Part shown: piece after piece, positions 1 to 6,891 of the stretch | Layout of the letters: every line of letters starts with the position of its first letter | Numbering within the stretch: the stretch's first letter is position 1 | DNA from: Actinomycetes bacterium | GTDB taxonomy: Bacteria > Actinomycetota > Coriobacteriia > Coriobacteriales > Eggerthellaceae | Assembly: GCA_023460315.1 (NCBI GenBank) | Contig: JAEWQO010000067.1 | Span: 1 to 15,408, forward strand | DNA length: 15,408 nucleotides | Direction of reading: 5' to 3' | Made by a program: the position numbers and the translations under genes | Notes under the pieces: generated by a model | Told to the model about the DNA's origin: nothing | The model's input: the letters and a program-made list of their open reading frames with translations, nothing else | Databases searched by the model: none

Positions 1-1
1 C

Positions 2-127
2 GGGCCGAGGCAGCAGATTGTTTCAAGTCCGGTTGGGCCTGCGGAGTTTGTCTCCACTCAGGTAGTCGTAAATGTGGGTGGCGCAACGATATTTGTTATG
101 GATGTGGATAGGTTTGAACGGATTTAG
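2..127 (+). CDS. darA: C-terminal end of a DarA/YaaQ-family cyclic-di-AMP receptor (partial, 5' end outside window)
   Basis: An open frame enters from the left edge and ends at TAG 125-127, giving 41 residues. The tail, VVVNVGGATIFVMDVDRFER, matches the remembered C-terminus of B. subtilis YaaQ/DarA, where a V-E-V-x-V-G-G-A-T-V-F-V strand precedes a short V-x-x-F end. DarA is a small trimeric PII-like cytosolic protein that binds cyclic di-AMP; its downstream partners are largely unknown. A second gene of the same family starts at 15324, so the window lies between two DarA paralogues in the same orientation. The family call rests on about 25 C-terminal residues supported by that second copy. 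The start, ligand-binding N-terminal half and promoter are not visible. Confidence 0.75.
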   Translation, partial: GPRQQIVSSPVGPAEFVSTQVVVNVGGATIFVMDVDRFERI

Positions 128-202
128 AGTAAATATGAATGATTCGCCGTATTGTCCAATGTACATTTGAGGCAGCCCGGGTAATGCGCTTTAAATTTTT
201 TA

Positions 203-232
203 TTGATACCATATTGAAATATAGTTTACAAT
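203..232 (+). promoter_or_regulatory. Promoter of structured RNA copy 1
   Basis: TTGATA (203-208) and TACAAT (227-232) are separated by 18 bp. The same 18-bp spacing and the same downstream sequence (xTACTTAG) occur at the second RNA copy (TTGACA 14809-14814, TATAAT 14833-14838). Conservation of both hexamers and spacing makes a real sigma-A promoter likely. Transcription would begin near 239. Confidence 0.65.
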
Positions 233-238
233 GTACTT

Positions 239-340
239 AGAAAACAGTCGGAGGATAGCTTGTACCTATCCGTTACGGCAAAATTATATGATATAAAAAT
301 AGCCGTCTGATCTTTACCGAGAGTAGGCCGACCATTTTAG
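239..340 (+). ncRNA. Structured small RNA, copy 1 (antitoxin-RNA-like, apparently without a toxin gene)
   Basis: This stretch is clearly related to the RNA at 14845-14952. Shared features are CTTAG after the -10 element, a 5' hairpin, and a second half containing AAATAG, CGTC, TTTACC and GAGAG. The 5' hairpin pairs GTCG (247-250) with CGGC (276-279) and GGATAG (253-258) with CTATCC (266-271). The outer stem has a T-G pair where copy 2 has C-G, consistent with a maintained RNA fold. The 3' hairpin (about 295-335) is interrupted by several mismatches, unlike copy 2, so transcripts may instead stop at the strong terminator at 350-384. In copy 2 the opposite strand encodes a 29-residue hydrophobic peptide; no comparable peptide with a ribosome binding site is seen opposite this copy. 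Orphan antitoxin or decayed toxin locus is an inference. Confidence 0.55.
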
Positions 341-349
341 CCCAGTTGT

Positions 350-384
350 AAAAAAATGCGTTTCCAATGGAACGCATTTTTTTT
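350..384. terminator. Strong bidirectional Rho-independent terminator
   Basis: AAAAAATGCGTT (351-362) pairs with AACGCATTTTTT (371-382) around a short loop, with an A-run on the left and a T-run on the right. It can therefore stop transcription from either side. On the plus strand it would terminate the RNA starting near 239 or read-through from darA. It insulates the catabolic cluster from the upstream gene. Confidence 0.85.
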
Positions 385-539
385 GTTTACATCTGGGGTT
401 ACCCAGAGAAAAAATAGCTACCGCTAATTCGACTCTACATTGAGAAAAAATGGATATTCTTGGAACTATAATGATAAATAGATAAGACGATTGGTAATAT
501 TGCATAAAAAATGCTTAATTTATAGGTGTATTCTAACAA
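385..539. other. Intergenic stretch without a recognisable gene
   Basis: The only structure seen is a perfect short hairpin, TCTGGG-GTTA-CCCAGA (392-407), just after the terminator. On the minus strand it is followed by no T-run, so it is not an obvious terminator. An open minus-strand frame covers 314-505 but has no ribosome binding site and no recognisable family. The remainder is AT-rich with no repeats seen. Confidence 0.5.
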
Positions 540-568
540 TTGACAACAAAAAATAGAAATGATACAAT
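540..568 (+). promoter_or_regulatory. Sigma-A promoter of the iclR-led catabolic cluster
   Basis: TTGACA (540-545) and TACAAT (563-568) are separated by 17 bp, close to the vegetative consensus. Transcription would start near 575, just before the palindrome at 587-604. All genes downstream to 14621 are co-directional and closely spaced, so this is the probable main promoter of the cluster. Confidence 0.8.
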
Positions 569-586
569 GTTTTTATAGAGGAACAG

Positions 587-604
587 TGTTCGTATATACG
601 AACA
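587..604. promoter_or_regulatory. Perfect 18-bp palindromic operator candidate
   Basis: TGTTCGTATATACGAACA is its own reverse complement over all 18 bases. It lies about 19 bp downstream of the -10 element and 27 bp before the IclR-family start codon. Placement over the early transcribed region fits repression or autoregulation. IclR-family regulators bind palindromes as dimers, so the adjacent regulator is the natural candidate. No second copy was noticed by eye in the window. Confidence 0.75.
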
Positions 605-631
605 AATATAAAATGAAAGGTCTATCGCAGA

Positions 632-1417
632 ATGAATGAGTTAAATCACAGAACAACGGAACGAATTTTAGAAGTTTTGGAATTGTTGGCACAAAATAAT
701 AAAGAGGGATTATCTTTTTCTGACATATCCAGAGAACTGGAGATCCCTAAAGGAAGTTTACATCCGCTTCTTTCGACCTTGTGCAACAGAAAGTATATTG
801 TTTTTAATAAGAGCAATCAAAGATATTACATAGGAGAGTCTCTTTTTGCTTTGGGAAGAAGTTACATCAACGATTCCAACATTTTAAATCAGATTGATGA
901 GGTTATGGAGTCATTAACTCAAGAGGTACATGCCACATGTTTTCTGGGAGTACTCTCCGGGAACGAGGTTTTTTATCTGTTAAAAAAGAATGCTCCGGGC
1001 AGTTTGCAGGTTACTGCAATTCCTGGATACCGCCTGCCGTCTTACTGTACAGGTCTGGGAAAAGCGATTATATCAGATAAAGAGCGGGATGATTTAAAGG
1101 CAATGTACCCGGATGGCCTGAAGCCGATCACACAACATACGATCACGGATTTTGATGAGTTATATGCGCAGCTGCTGGATATCAGAAAGACCGGTTTCAG
1201 CTATGAACGGGAAGAATCATCGGTTCATATCCAATGCATTGCAAGAGCGATAAGGATTAATAATAAAATTGTGGCTGCAATCAGTGTGGCATTCCCGGTT
1301 TTCATAGATAATGAGGTCGAGATAAATCAGATAAAGAAGGGTCTTTTAAAAAATGCTATTTTAGTGGAAGAAATTATCAACAAAGACACTAGTAAATGGA
1401 TTTATTCCGACTTTTAA
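632..1417 (+). CDS. IclR-family transcriptional regulator
   Basis: The 261-residue protein has normal IclR-family length. The N-terminal winged helix-turn-helix includes the segment around residues 28-50 (SFSDISRELEIPKGSLHPLL), followed by a wing (YIVFNKSNQRYYIG). The C-terminal effector-binding domain (about 80-255) carries family landmarks: PGYRLPSYCTGLGKAI (about 130-145) and SYEREESSVHIQCIARAI. Family members sense small metabolites, often sugar acids or aromatic acids, and repress or activate adjacent catabolic genes. Here the gene leads the cluster, directly behind a consensus promoter and a perfect palindrome, so local control, probably induced by a pathway intermediate, is inferred. 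GAAAGG about 11 bp before ATG 632 is the likely but mediocre ribosome binding site. The ligand cannot be read from the sequence. Confidence 0.92.
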   Translation: MNELNHRTTERILEVLELLAQNNKEGLSFSDISRELEIPKGSLHPLLSTLCNRKYIVFNKSNQRYYIGESLFALGRSYINDSNILNQIDEVMESLTQEVHATCFLGVLSGNEVFYLLKKNAPGSLQVTAIPGYRLPSYCTGLGKAIISDKERDDLKAMYPDGLKPITQHTITDFDELYAQLLDIRKTGFSYEREESSVHIQCIARAIRINNKIVAAISVAFPVFIDNEVEINQIKKGLLKNAILVEEIINKDTSKWIYSDF

Positions 1418-1442
1418 ATTCACAGAATGGAAGGAAGAAACG

Positions 1443-2387
1443 ATGCAGAGAAAAGTTGTTATTACGGATTGCGATCATGTAGATTTTAAGCAGGAGAGTG
1501 AGATATTTCGCAAGAATAATATTGAATATGTACTCCTGAATTGTAACAATACGGAAGAATTGATTCAAAAATTGAAAGGAGTGGAGGTTATAGCAAACCA
1601 ATACACACCCCTTACAGAAAGGCTTTTTACAGAAGTAGATGCATTGAAACTGGTTGTCCGGTATGGTGTAGGTGTTAATCATATTGATATAGATGCGGCA
1701 ACGAAGAACAATATTATTGTATGCAATGTGCCCGATTATGGTATTCAGGAAGTGGCGAACCAGGCTTTGACAATGCTGCTGGCCCTTTCCAGAAAATTAT
1801 TACATACAAATATAGCTATGAAAAATGGCAGATGGTCCTATGAGGAATGCATTCCGATGTATCGGCTCAGTACACAGACAGTGGGAATTATTGGATTAGG
1901 TAGAATTGGAATGTGTCTGGCCAATATGTTAAAAGGCTTCCATTGTCGGGTGATAGCGACAGATATCAATAAAAAGAAGGAAATTCCCGACCATATTGAA
2001 ATGGTTACCTTGGACAGGCTGCTGGAGGAAGCGGATATGATAAGTATTCATTCGCCGCTGGAAACCTCCAAAAATCTTATAGGAGAAACGGAACTGAAAA
2101 AGATGAAAAGGAATGCCTTCCTGGTCAATGTGGCCCGCGGCGGAATTATCAATGAAGAGGCATTAATAAAAGCCTTGCAGGAGAAGTGGATCGCCGGTGC
2201 AGGACTGGACGTTTTTGAAAAAGAACCGCTTAAAAAAAATCATCCGCTGCTAGCATTTGATAATTTGGTTTGCAGTCCCCATATGGCATGGTATTCGGAA
2301 CAGGCTTCTATGGATTTGAAAAGAAAGCTTGCTGAAGAAATTACAAGATATATGAATGGAGAACCTTTGCAATATAGGCTGAATTAG
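1443..2387 (+). CDS. D-isomer-specific 2-hydroxyacid dehydrogenase (phosphoglycerate dehydrogenase-like)
   Basis: This 314-residue NAD(P)-dependent oxidoreductase would interconvert a 2-oxo acid and a D-2-hydroxy acid in the cytosol. The nucleotide-binding motif is GLGRIG (151-156), followed by an acidic residue in ATDIN that favours NAD. The catalytic triad of the family is visible: Arg232 in VNVARGG, Glu261 in DVFEKEP and His280 in CSPHMAW. It lacks a C-terminal ACT domain, so it is not a regulated serine-biosynthesis SerA. The start ATG 1443 is preceded by GGAAGGAAG, 26 bp after iclR. Its position ahead of KDG-type enzymes suggests it handles a 2-keto sugar acid or a smaller 2-keto acid from the pathway. 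It could equally be a glyoxylate/hydroxypyruvate reductase. The substrate is not decidable from the motifs. Confidence 0.9.
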   Translation: MQRKVVITDCDHVDFKQESEIFRKNNIEYVLLNCNNTEELIQKLKGVEVIANQYTPLTERLFTEVDALKLVVRYGVGVNHIDIDAATKNNIIVCNVPDYGIQEVANQALTMLLALSRKLLHTNIAMKNGRWSYEECIPMYRLSTQTVGIIGLGRIGMCLANMLKGFHCRVIATDINKKKEIPDHIEMVTLDRLLEEADMISIHSPLETSKNLIGETELKKMKRNAFLVNVARGGIINEEALIKALQEKWIAGAGLDVFEKEPLKKNHPLLAFDNLVCSPHMAWYSEQASMDLKRKLAEEITRYMNGEPLQYRLN

Positions 2388-2437
2388 TTTTTATATATGT
2401 AACATATGAAGTGAATGTAAAAAAAGGAGAATGTATT

Positions 2438-3184
2438 ATGTTTGACATAAAAGGAAATAACGCTGTTGTAACCGGTGCCAACAGAGGAATTGGAAAAGAA
2501 ATTGCTATGGGGTATGCACAGGCCGGCGCCAATATCGTAGTTATTGATATTGAAATTTCGGATAAAACGATTGAAGATATTGAGCGATTTGGTGTTAAAT
2601 GCTATCCATATGAATTTGATTTATCCAAATGTGAGAAAATTGAGGAACTGACGGAACAAATAATTAAAGAATGCGGCCAGGTTGATATTCTTTATAATAA
2701 TGCAGGAACACAGAGGAGATATCCCTGTGTGGACTTTCCTCAGTCCGAATGGGATTTTGTTATGAATGTAAATTCAAAGTCCGTATTTTTTCTTTGCCAG
2801 GCCTTTGGCAAGCATATGATTGCAAGGGGCTGCGGTAAGATTATTAATACTGCATCCTTGCTGTCTTTTCAGGGTGGGCTTAATGTTCCTGCATATGCAA
2901 GCAGCAAAGGTTCCGTCATGCAATTTACAAAAAGTCTTTCCAATGAGTGGGCCGGATTAGGAATAAATGTAAATTGTGTTGCACCCGGCTACCTGGCTAC
3001 AGATTTGAATACTGCGCTGCTGAATGATCCTGTACGCAGCAAACAGATTCTTGAGCGAATTCCGGCAGGCCGTTGGGGTACTCCTAAAGATATCGTGGGC
3101 ACTGCAATTTTCCTGGCGTCCAAAGCGTCGGATTACATTAACGGAGTTGTTATTCCCATTGACGGAGGCTGGTTGGGCCGATGA
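2438..3184 (+). CDS. kduD: Short-chain dehydrogenase, KduD-like (2-dehydro-3-deoxy-D-gluconate 5-dehydrogenase type)
   Basis: The 248-residue classical SDR has cofactor motif TGANRGIG (12-19), NNAG (87-90), catalytic Ser140, and Tyr153/Lys157 in YASSK. Several stretches match remembered KduD closely: KSVFF, ASLLSFQGG, PAYASSK, NEWA, IPAGRWG, ASDY-NG, and the terminal DGGWLGR. KduD interconverts 2-keto-3-deoxygluconate and its 5-keto (4-deoxy-hexosulose-uronate-derived) form; gluconate 5-dehydrogenases and other sugar-acid SDRs are near relatives. The start ATG 2438 is chosen because AAAAAGGAG lies just upstream. The longer GTG start at 2411 would bury that site inside the gene. It overlaps the aldolase gene by ATGA, indicating translational coupling. 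The position before a KDPG-type aldolase and KDG kinase supports a 2-keto-3-deoxy sugar-acid substrate. Confidence 0.85.
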   Translation: MFDIKGNNAVVTGANRGIGKEIAMGYAQAGANIVVIDIEISDKTIEDIERFGVKCYPYEFDLSKCEKIEELTEQIIKECGQVDILYNNAGTQRRYPCVDFPQSEWDFVMNVNSKSVFFLCQAFGKHMIARGCGKIINTASLLSFQGGLNVPAYASSKGSVMQFTKSLSNEWAGLGINVNCVAPGYLATDLNTALLNDPVRSKQILERIPAGRWGTPKDIVGTAIFLASKASDYINGVVIPIDGGWLGR

Positions 3185-3849
3185 ATGATATGGATAATAA
3201 AACAATACAATCAATTCGTGAACATAGAATTGTTGCTATTGCCAGAAATATTGATCCCAAGGATATGATTAATGTGGCCCAGGCTTTATATGACGGAAAC
3301 ATCAGGCTGATCGAGATCACCTTCAATCAGAAATCGGATCGATGTATAGAAGATACCATAGAGTCCATACAATTAGTCCGGGAAGAATTCAAAGACAAGA
3401 TGATTGTCGGCGCCGGTACGGTAATGACACAGCTTCAGTTGGTAAAAGCTTATGAAGCCGGGGCAGATTTTATTCTGTCACCTAATATCGATAAAAACAT
3501 CATTAAACTTTCCAAGCAGTTGGGGTTGGTTTCGATACCCGGAGCTTTTACTCCTACGGAAATTGTGACGGCATACCGGTATGGTGCTGATGTTGTGAAG
3601 CTGTTTCCTGCCGGAAGTCTTGATGCCAGTTATGTAAAAAATATTATGGCACCGCTCAATCATATTCCTTTGATGCTTGTCGGCGGAATAGATGTACATA
3701 ATATTGCGGATTACCTGAAAGCCGGAGTAACAAGTTTTGGTCTTGGATCCAATATTCTGAAAAAGGAATACATTAAAAACCGCAATTTCAGTGCAATTAC
3801 GGAGCTGGCCAAAAAATATTCGAGAATGATAAAGGATAGTAAAAAATGA
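3181..3849 (+). CDS. eda: KDPG/KDPGal-type aldolase (2-dehydro-3-deoxy-6-phosphogluconate or -galactonate aldolase)
   Basis: The 222-residue class I aldolase would cleave a 2-keto-3-deoxy-6-phospho sugar acid to pyruvate and glyceraldehyde-3-phosphate. Visible landmarks are Glu45 in LIEITF, the GAGTV strand (77-81), SPNID (100-104), the Schiff-base Lys140 in ADVVKLFPAG, and the phosphate-binding end GGID plus GLGSN. Length is typical for Eda/DgoA. The ATG overlaps the KduD-like stop (ATGA at 3181-3184), and its own stop overlaps the kinase start (ATGA at 3846-3849), so three genes are translationally chained. An in-frame ATG at 3190 is a possible alternative start. Because the downstream kinase is DgoK-like, KDPGal is a likely substrate. 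The Eda and DgoA subtypes cannot be separated by eye. Confidence 0.92.
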   Translation: MNDMDNKTIQSIREHRIVAIARNIDPKDMINVAQALYDGNIRLIEITFNQKSDRCIEDTIESIQLVREEFKDKMIVGAGTVMTQLQLVKAYEAGADFILSPNIDKNIIKLSKQLGLVSIPGAFTPTEIVTAYRYGADVVKLFPAGSLDASYVKNIMAPLNHIPLMLVGGIDVHNIADYLKAGVTSFGLGSNILKKEYIKNRNFSAITELAKKYSRMIKDSKK

Positions 3850-4853
3850 AACGTTATGTCATAACAATCGATACGGGAACAACGAACACGCGTACTCTTC
3901 TGTGGGATGAAGACGGCCAGGCAGTTGGCATGGAAAGGGCTTCTGTCGGAGTGCGTGATACTGCGAAAGACGGTAATAATAAAAGGCTGTCTGAGGCGGT
4001 GAAAGGATGTCTTGAGACGTTATTAAAAAAGCACGGCATCAGTTATGATGATGTGGAAAGCATTGTTGCCAGCGGAATGATTACTTCCAATGTCGGGCTT
4101 GTAGAAATTTCGCATTGCACAGCGCCTGTGGGAAAAAAAGAGCTGGCAGATGCAATTAAGCCGGTGCTTCTTGAAGATATATGTCCTTTACCAATCTGGT
4201 TTATTCCGGGAGTAAAAAATTCCGACGGCGATATCACGTTGGAAAACTTTGAAGCAATGGATATTATGCGTGGTGAAGAGGTGGAAAGTATCTCTCTGAT
4301 TGAGGAATTTGGACCAGGTAAAAAGTATTTGCTTATTCTTCCCGGTTCACATACAAAATTTGTTGCAATAAACGAAGCGGGCAGAATAGAAGGATGCCTG
4401 ACAACCTTATCGGGAGAGCTTTTATCGTTAATCATTAATGAAACCATCATTGCCGATGCAGTAGGCCGCAGCTATGTAACGAATGAAACCTATGATACGG
4501 ATATGGTATTGAAGGGTTATAGTGCCGCTAAGAAAACCGGAACAGGCAGGGCTTGTTTCTCTGCCAGGATTTTGAATCAGTTTACTGTTAAGGACAAGCA
4601 AAAGGTGGCAAATTATATTTATGGTGTGGTAATTCAGAATGATATTTTTGCAGTGCTGAATACGTCTGCCATAAAAGTCGATTTAAATGCAACTGTTATT
4701 ATAGGAGGCAACAACACTTATTGCCGTGCAGTATTTGACATACTGGAGAGCGAGCATATTTTTAAAGATATTATCAGCTGTACTTCAGCTGATGGAGTAC
4801 CTTTTTCGGCAAAGGGAGCATATGTGATCTCAAAGGAAAGACATTTATCCTGA
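3846..4853 (+). CDS. dgoK: 2-dehydro-3-deoxygalactonokinase (DgoK-like)
   Basis: The 335-residue sugar-acid kinase shows family motifs in order: phosphate-1 loop DTGTTNTR (9-16), GMITSNVG (77-84), MRGEE (141-145), LPGSHTKFV (165-173) and LSGELLSLI (188-196). All are recognisable from E. coli DgoK (292 residues). The present protein is about 40 residues longer. DgoK phosphorylates 2-keto-3-deoxygalactonate at C6 using ATP; the product feeds the aldolase encoded just upstream (4-bp overlap). Pairing of aldolase and kinase defines a De Ley-Doudoroff-type terminal step. The expected galactonate dehydratase gene is not in the window. Stereospecificity (galacto, gluco or a pentonate analogue) is inferred only from family resemblance. 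Confidence 0.88.
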   Translation: MKRYVITIDTGTTNTRTLLWDEDGQAVGMERASVGVRDTAKDGNNKRLSEAVKGCLETLLKKHGISYDDVESIVASGMITSNVGLVEISHCTAPVGKKELADAIKPVLLEDICPLPIWFIPGVKNSDGDITLENFEAMDIMRGEEVESISLIEEFGPGKKYLLILPGSHTKFVAINEAGRIEGCLTTLSGELLSLIINETIIADAVGRSYVTNETYDTDMVLKGYSAAKKTGTGRACFSARILNQFTVKDKQKVANYIYGVVIQNDIFAVLNTSAIKVDLNATVIIGGNNTYCRAVFDILESEHIFKDIISCTSADGVPFSAKGAYVISKERHLS

Positions 4854-4882
4854 AGCGGCAGGAAGTCAGGAGGTAAAATTCG

Positions 4883-5350
4883 ATGAGTAAGTTTTTAGAT
4901 GATTGGAAAGTTGGCGAAATCTATATAACGAAAGGAAGAACAATAGGCGAATGTGATGTCAGCACTTTTGCAGGGCTGACCGGTGATCATCACGCTAACC
5001 ACACAGATGCGCGTTATATGAGAGACAGTATTTTTGGAGAGCGTATTGCTCATGGCCTGCTGGGTTTATCGGTTGCGCACGGATTGATGATGCAACTTAA
5101 TATCATTACCGATAACTCCATTGCCTTGTTGGGAATTGAGGACTGGAAATTTCATAAAGCAATTGTTTTTGGGGACACCATCTATGCAAAGATTTCGGTA
5201 CAGGATATTATCTTCAGCCGCGGTAAGCAGGACCGCGGGGTATTGAAATTATTTTTTGAAGTATTTAATCAGAAGGATGAGCTGTGTCAGTCCGGCTGTA
5301 AGGTATTAATGATGAAGAGAAAGTCTAAGGAGGAGAATGGGAATGACTAG
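4883..5350 (+). CDS. MaoC-like (R)-enoyl-CoA hydratase / acyl dehydratase
   Basis: The 155-residue single hot-dog-fold protein has length typical of PhaJ-type hydratases. The hydratase signature FAGLTGDHHANHTDARY (29-45) contains the catalytic Asp35 and His40, and is followed by IAHGLL (55-60). Such enzymes reversibly hydrate (R)-specific 2-enoyl-CoA esters; some relatives act on mesaconyl/itaconyl-type C4-C5 CoA esters. A strong AGGAGG precedes ATG 4883. The gene ends inside the start region of the CoA-transferase gene (8-bp overlap), so the two products are probably made together and act consecutively on a CoA ester. Its presence among sugar-acid enzymes is unusual. The substrate is unknown. 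Confidence 0.87.
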   Translation: MSKFLDDWKVGEIYITKGRTIGECDVSTFAGLTGDHHANHTDARYMRDSIFGERIAHGLLGLSVAHGLMMQLNIITDNSIALLGIEDWKFHKAIVFGDTIYAKISVQDIIFSRGKQDRGVLKLFFEVFNQKDELCQSGCKVLMMKRKSKEENGND

Positions 5351-6869
5351 TAAAGTTGTAACTTTTGAAGAAGCGGTATCCTGTATTAGTGATGAAAGTG
5401 TTGTTTTCGTCAGCGGGATAGAAAATATAATGCTGCCGGACAGAACCCTGAAAGCATTGGAAGACCGTTTTCTGACCACCGGACATCCCAGAGACATGAC
5501 AGAAATCCATACGACAATCCACGGTATGGGCGAAGGTGTCGGATTGGAGCGTTTTGCACATGAGGGTATGGTTCGCCGGGTAATCGGCAGTGGTTTCAGC
5601 TTTTTAAAGACATCAAAAATGACGTCAATGCTGCTGGAAAATAAAATTGAGGCTTATGTTATCCCGATGGGTACCATATTTGAAATATTACATAACACTG
5701 GCGCCGGTGAGAAGTATACTTTTAGCAGAACAGGAATTGGAACCTTTGTTGACTGCACGATAGAAGGCGGGCGTATGAACCGGATATCCGTGACCGATCT
5801 TTGTGAGAAGATAACGATAAAGGGTCAGGAATATCTGTGTTATGAGAATCCCAGGGTTGATGTGGCGATTCTCCGGGGCACGACAGTAGACGAATGCGGA
5901 AACCTGACTGTGGAACAGGAGCCGGTAAATGCAGGGATTTTGTCGGCAGCAATGGCGGCAAAGGCGTGTGGGGGCAAAGTAATCGTTCAGGCATCGCGTC
6001 TGGCTAAAAAGGGATCGCTGCATCCCAGACGGGTTCTTGTTCCCGGGATTATGGTCGATTACATTGTCATCGATCCGCAGCAGAGCGTTTCCGGCGGCAG
6101 TGCGGTGAATCCTTCTATTACGGGAGAAGTGAAAATTCCGGTTTCCGAATTGGTATCCCTTCCCCTGGATATCAAAAAGGTGATCAGCCGTCGTGCAGCT
6201 ATGGAAATAGATGAAAAGGATCATGTTGTTAACCTTGGGGTCGGTATTCCTGCAATGATTCCGATGATCCAGGTGGAAGAGCAGGGGGAGATTACCAGTA
6301 CTTTCTTCCCTGAGCATGGTTCCATCGGAGGTATACCTGCCGAAAGGAAGATTTTTGGGGTTAATATAAATCCGGATGTAATTTTAGATTCGGGATTTGT
6401 ATTTCCGTATTATCGTGGCGGCGGCCTGGATGTGACATTCCTGGGATTTGGACAGATAGATCAATGGGGTAATGTCAATGTAAGCAAATTTAACAATATT
6501 GTCCCTGGCTGCGGCGGATTTATTGATATTACCCATACGACAAAGAAGTTGATCTTCTGCGGGACTTTTTCAGCAGTCGGCACGGAAATAAAAGTTGAAG
6601 ACGGCAGACTGGTCATCCTTAAGGAAGGTAAGCAAAAGAAAATTGTGGAACAGGTCGAACAGGTCACATTGAATGGGCAGGCCGCATTGGCAAGGGGGCA
6701 GGATTTAACATATATTACAGAGCGCTGTGTCTTTAAATACACAAAATACGGTTTGGAGCTGGCAGAAATTGCTCCCGGCGTTGATATACAGAAGGATATT
6801 ATCGATTTGCTGCCCTTTGAGATCAAGACAGATCATGTTATTGAGATGCCTGCGGAAATCTTCAAATAA
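5343..6869 (+). CDS. Family I CoA-transferase (propionate/acetoacetate CoA-transferase, Pct/YdiF type)
   Basis: The 508-residue protein contains fused alpha-like (about 1-270) and beta-like (about 280-508) CoA-transferase domains, as in Pct and YdiF. The second half has NLGVGIPAMIP (297-307), then FFPEHGSIGGIP with candidate catalytic Glu324, which would form the glutamyl-CoA thioester. DVTFLGFGQIDQWGNVNVSK (363-382) matches the D-x-G-N-VN-S segment of the family. It would move CoA between a carboxylate and a donor such as acetyl-CoA. ATG 5343 is preferred because AAGGAGG (5327-5333) is 9 bp upstream; ATG 5337 is only 3 bp from it. The gene overlaps the hydratase stop by 8 bp and is followed by a flavoprotein, suggesting activation, hydration/dehydration and reduction of one carboxylic acid. 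Confidence 0.88.
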   Translation: MTSKVVTFEEAVSCISDESVVFVSGIENIMLPDRTLKALEDRFLTTGHPRDMTEIHTTIHGMGEGVGLERFAHEGMVRRVIGSGFSFLKTSKMTSMLLENKIEAYVIPMGTIFEILHNTGAGEKYTFSRTGIGTFVDCTIEGGRMNRISVTDLCEKITIKGQEYLCYENPRVDVAILRGTTVDECGNLTVEQEPVNAGILSAAMAAKACGGKVIVQASRLAKKGSLHPRRVLVPGIMVDYIVIDPQQSVSGGSAVNPSITGEVKIPVSELVSLPLDIKKVISRRAAMEIDEKDHVVNLGVGIPAMIPMIQVEEQGEITSTFFPEHGSIGGIPAERKIFGVNINPDVILDSGFVFPYYRGGGLDVTFLGFGQIDQWGNVNVSKFNNIVPGCGGFIDITHTTKKLIFCGTFSAVGTEIKVEDGRLVILKEGKQKKIVEQVEQVTLNGQAALARGQDLTYITERCVFKYTKYGLELAEIAPGVDIQKDIIDLLPFEIKTDHVIEMPAEIFK

Positions 6870-6891
6870 AAGGCAAGGGAGGAGTTCTATA

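Noticed and set aside
239..340. Reading the repeated structured RNA as a riboswitch for the downstream gene
   Set aside because: I could not match it to the consensus of c-di-AMP, c-di-GMP, THF, ZTP, fluoride or guanidine riboswitches. Copy 2 ends in its own terminator far from the next plus-strand start and is antisense to a small gene, which favours an antitoxin RNA.
314..505. 63-codon minus-strand frame opposite RNA copy 1 as a toxin gene
   Set aside because: No ribosome binding site precedes its ATG, it runs through the bidirectional terminator, and it lacks the single hydrophobic segment plus basic tail of the peptide at 14944-15033.
2411..2437. GTG start for the KduD-like gene
   Set aside because: The nine added codons contain the AAAAAGGAG ribosome binding site of ATG 2438, and SDR family proteins begin at about that point.
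5688..6317. 209-codon minus-strand frame inside the CoA-transferase gene
   Set aside because: It is a shadow of a well-supported gene, with His/Arg-rich low-complexity translation and no recognisable domain or ribosome binding site.
6727..6891. N-terminal extension of the flavoprotein from ATG 6727
   Set aside because: It overlaps 143 bp of the CoA-transferase gene in another frame, has no ribosome binding site there, and the sequence is not flavoprotein-like. TTG 6892 has an excellent GGGAGGAG upstream.
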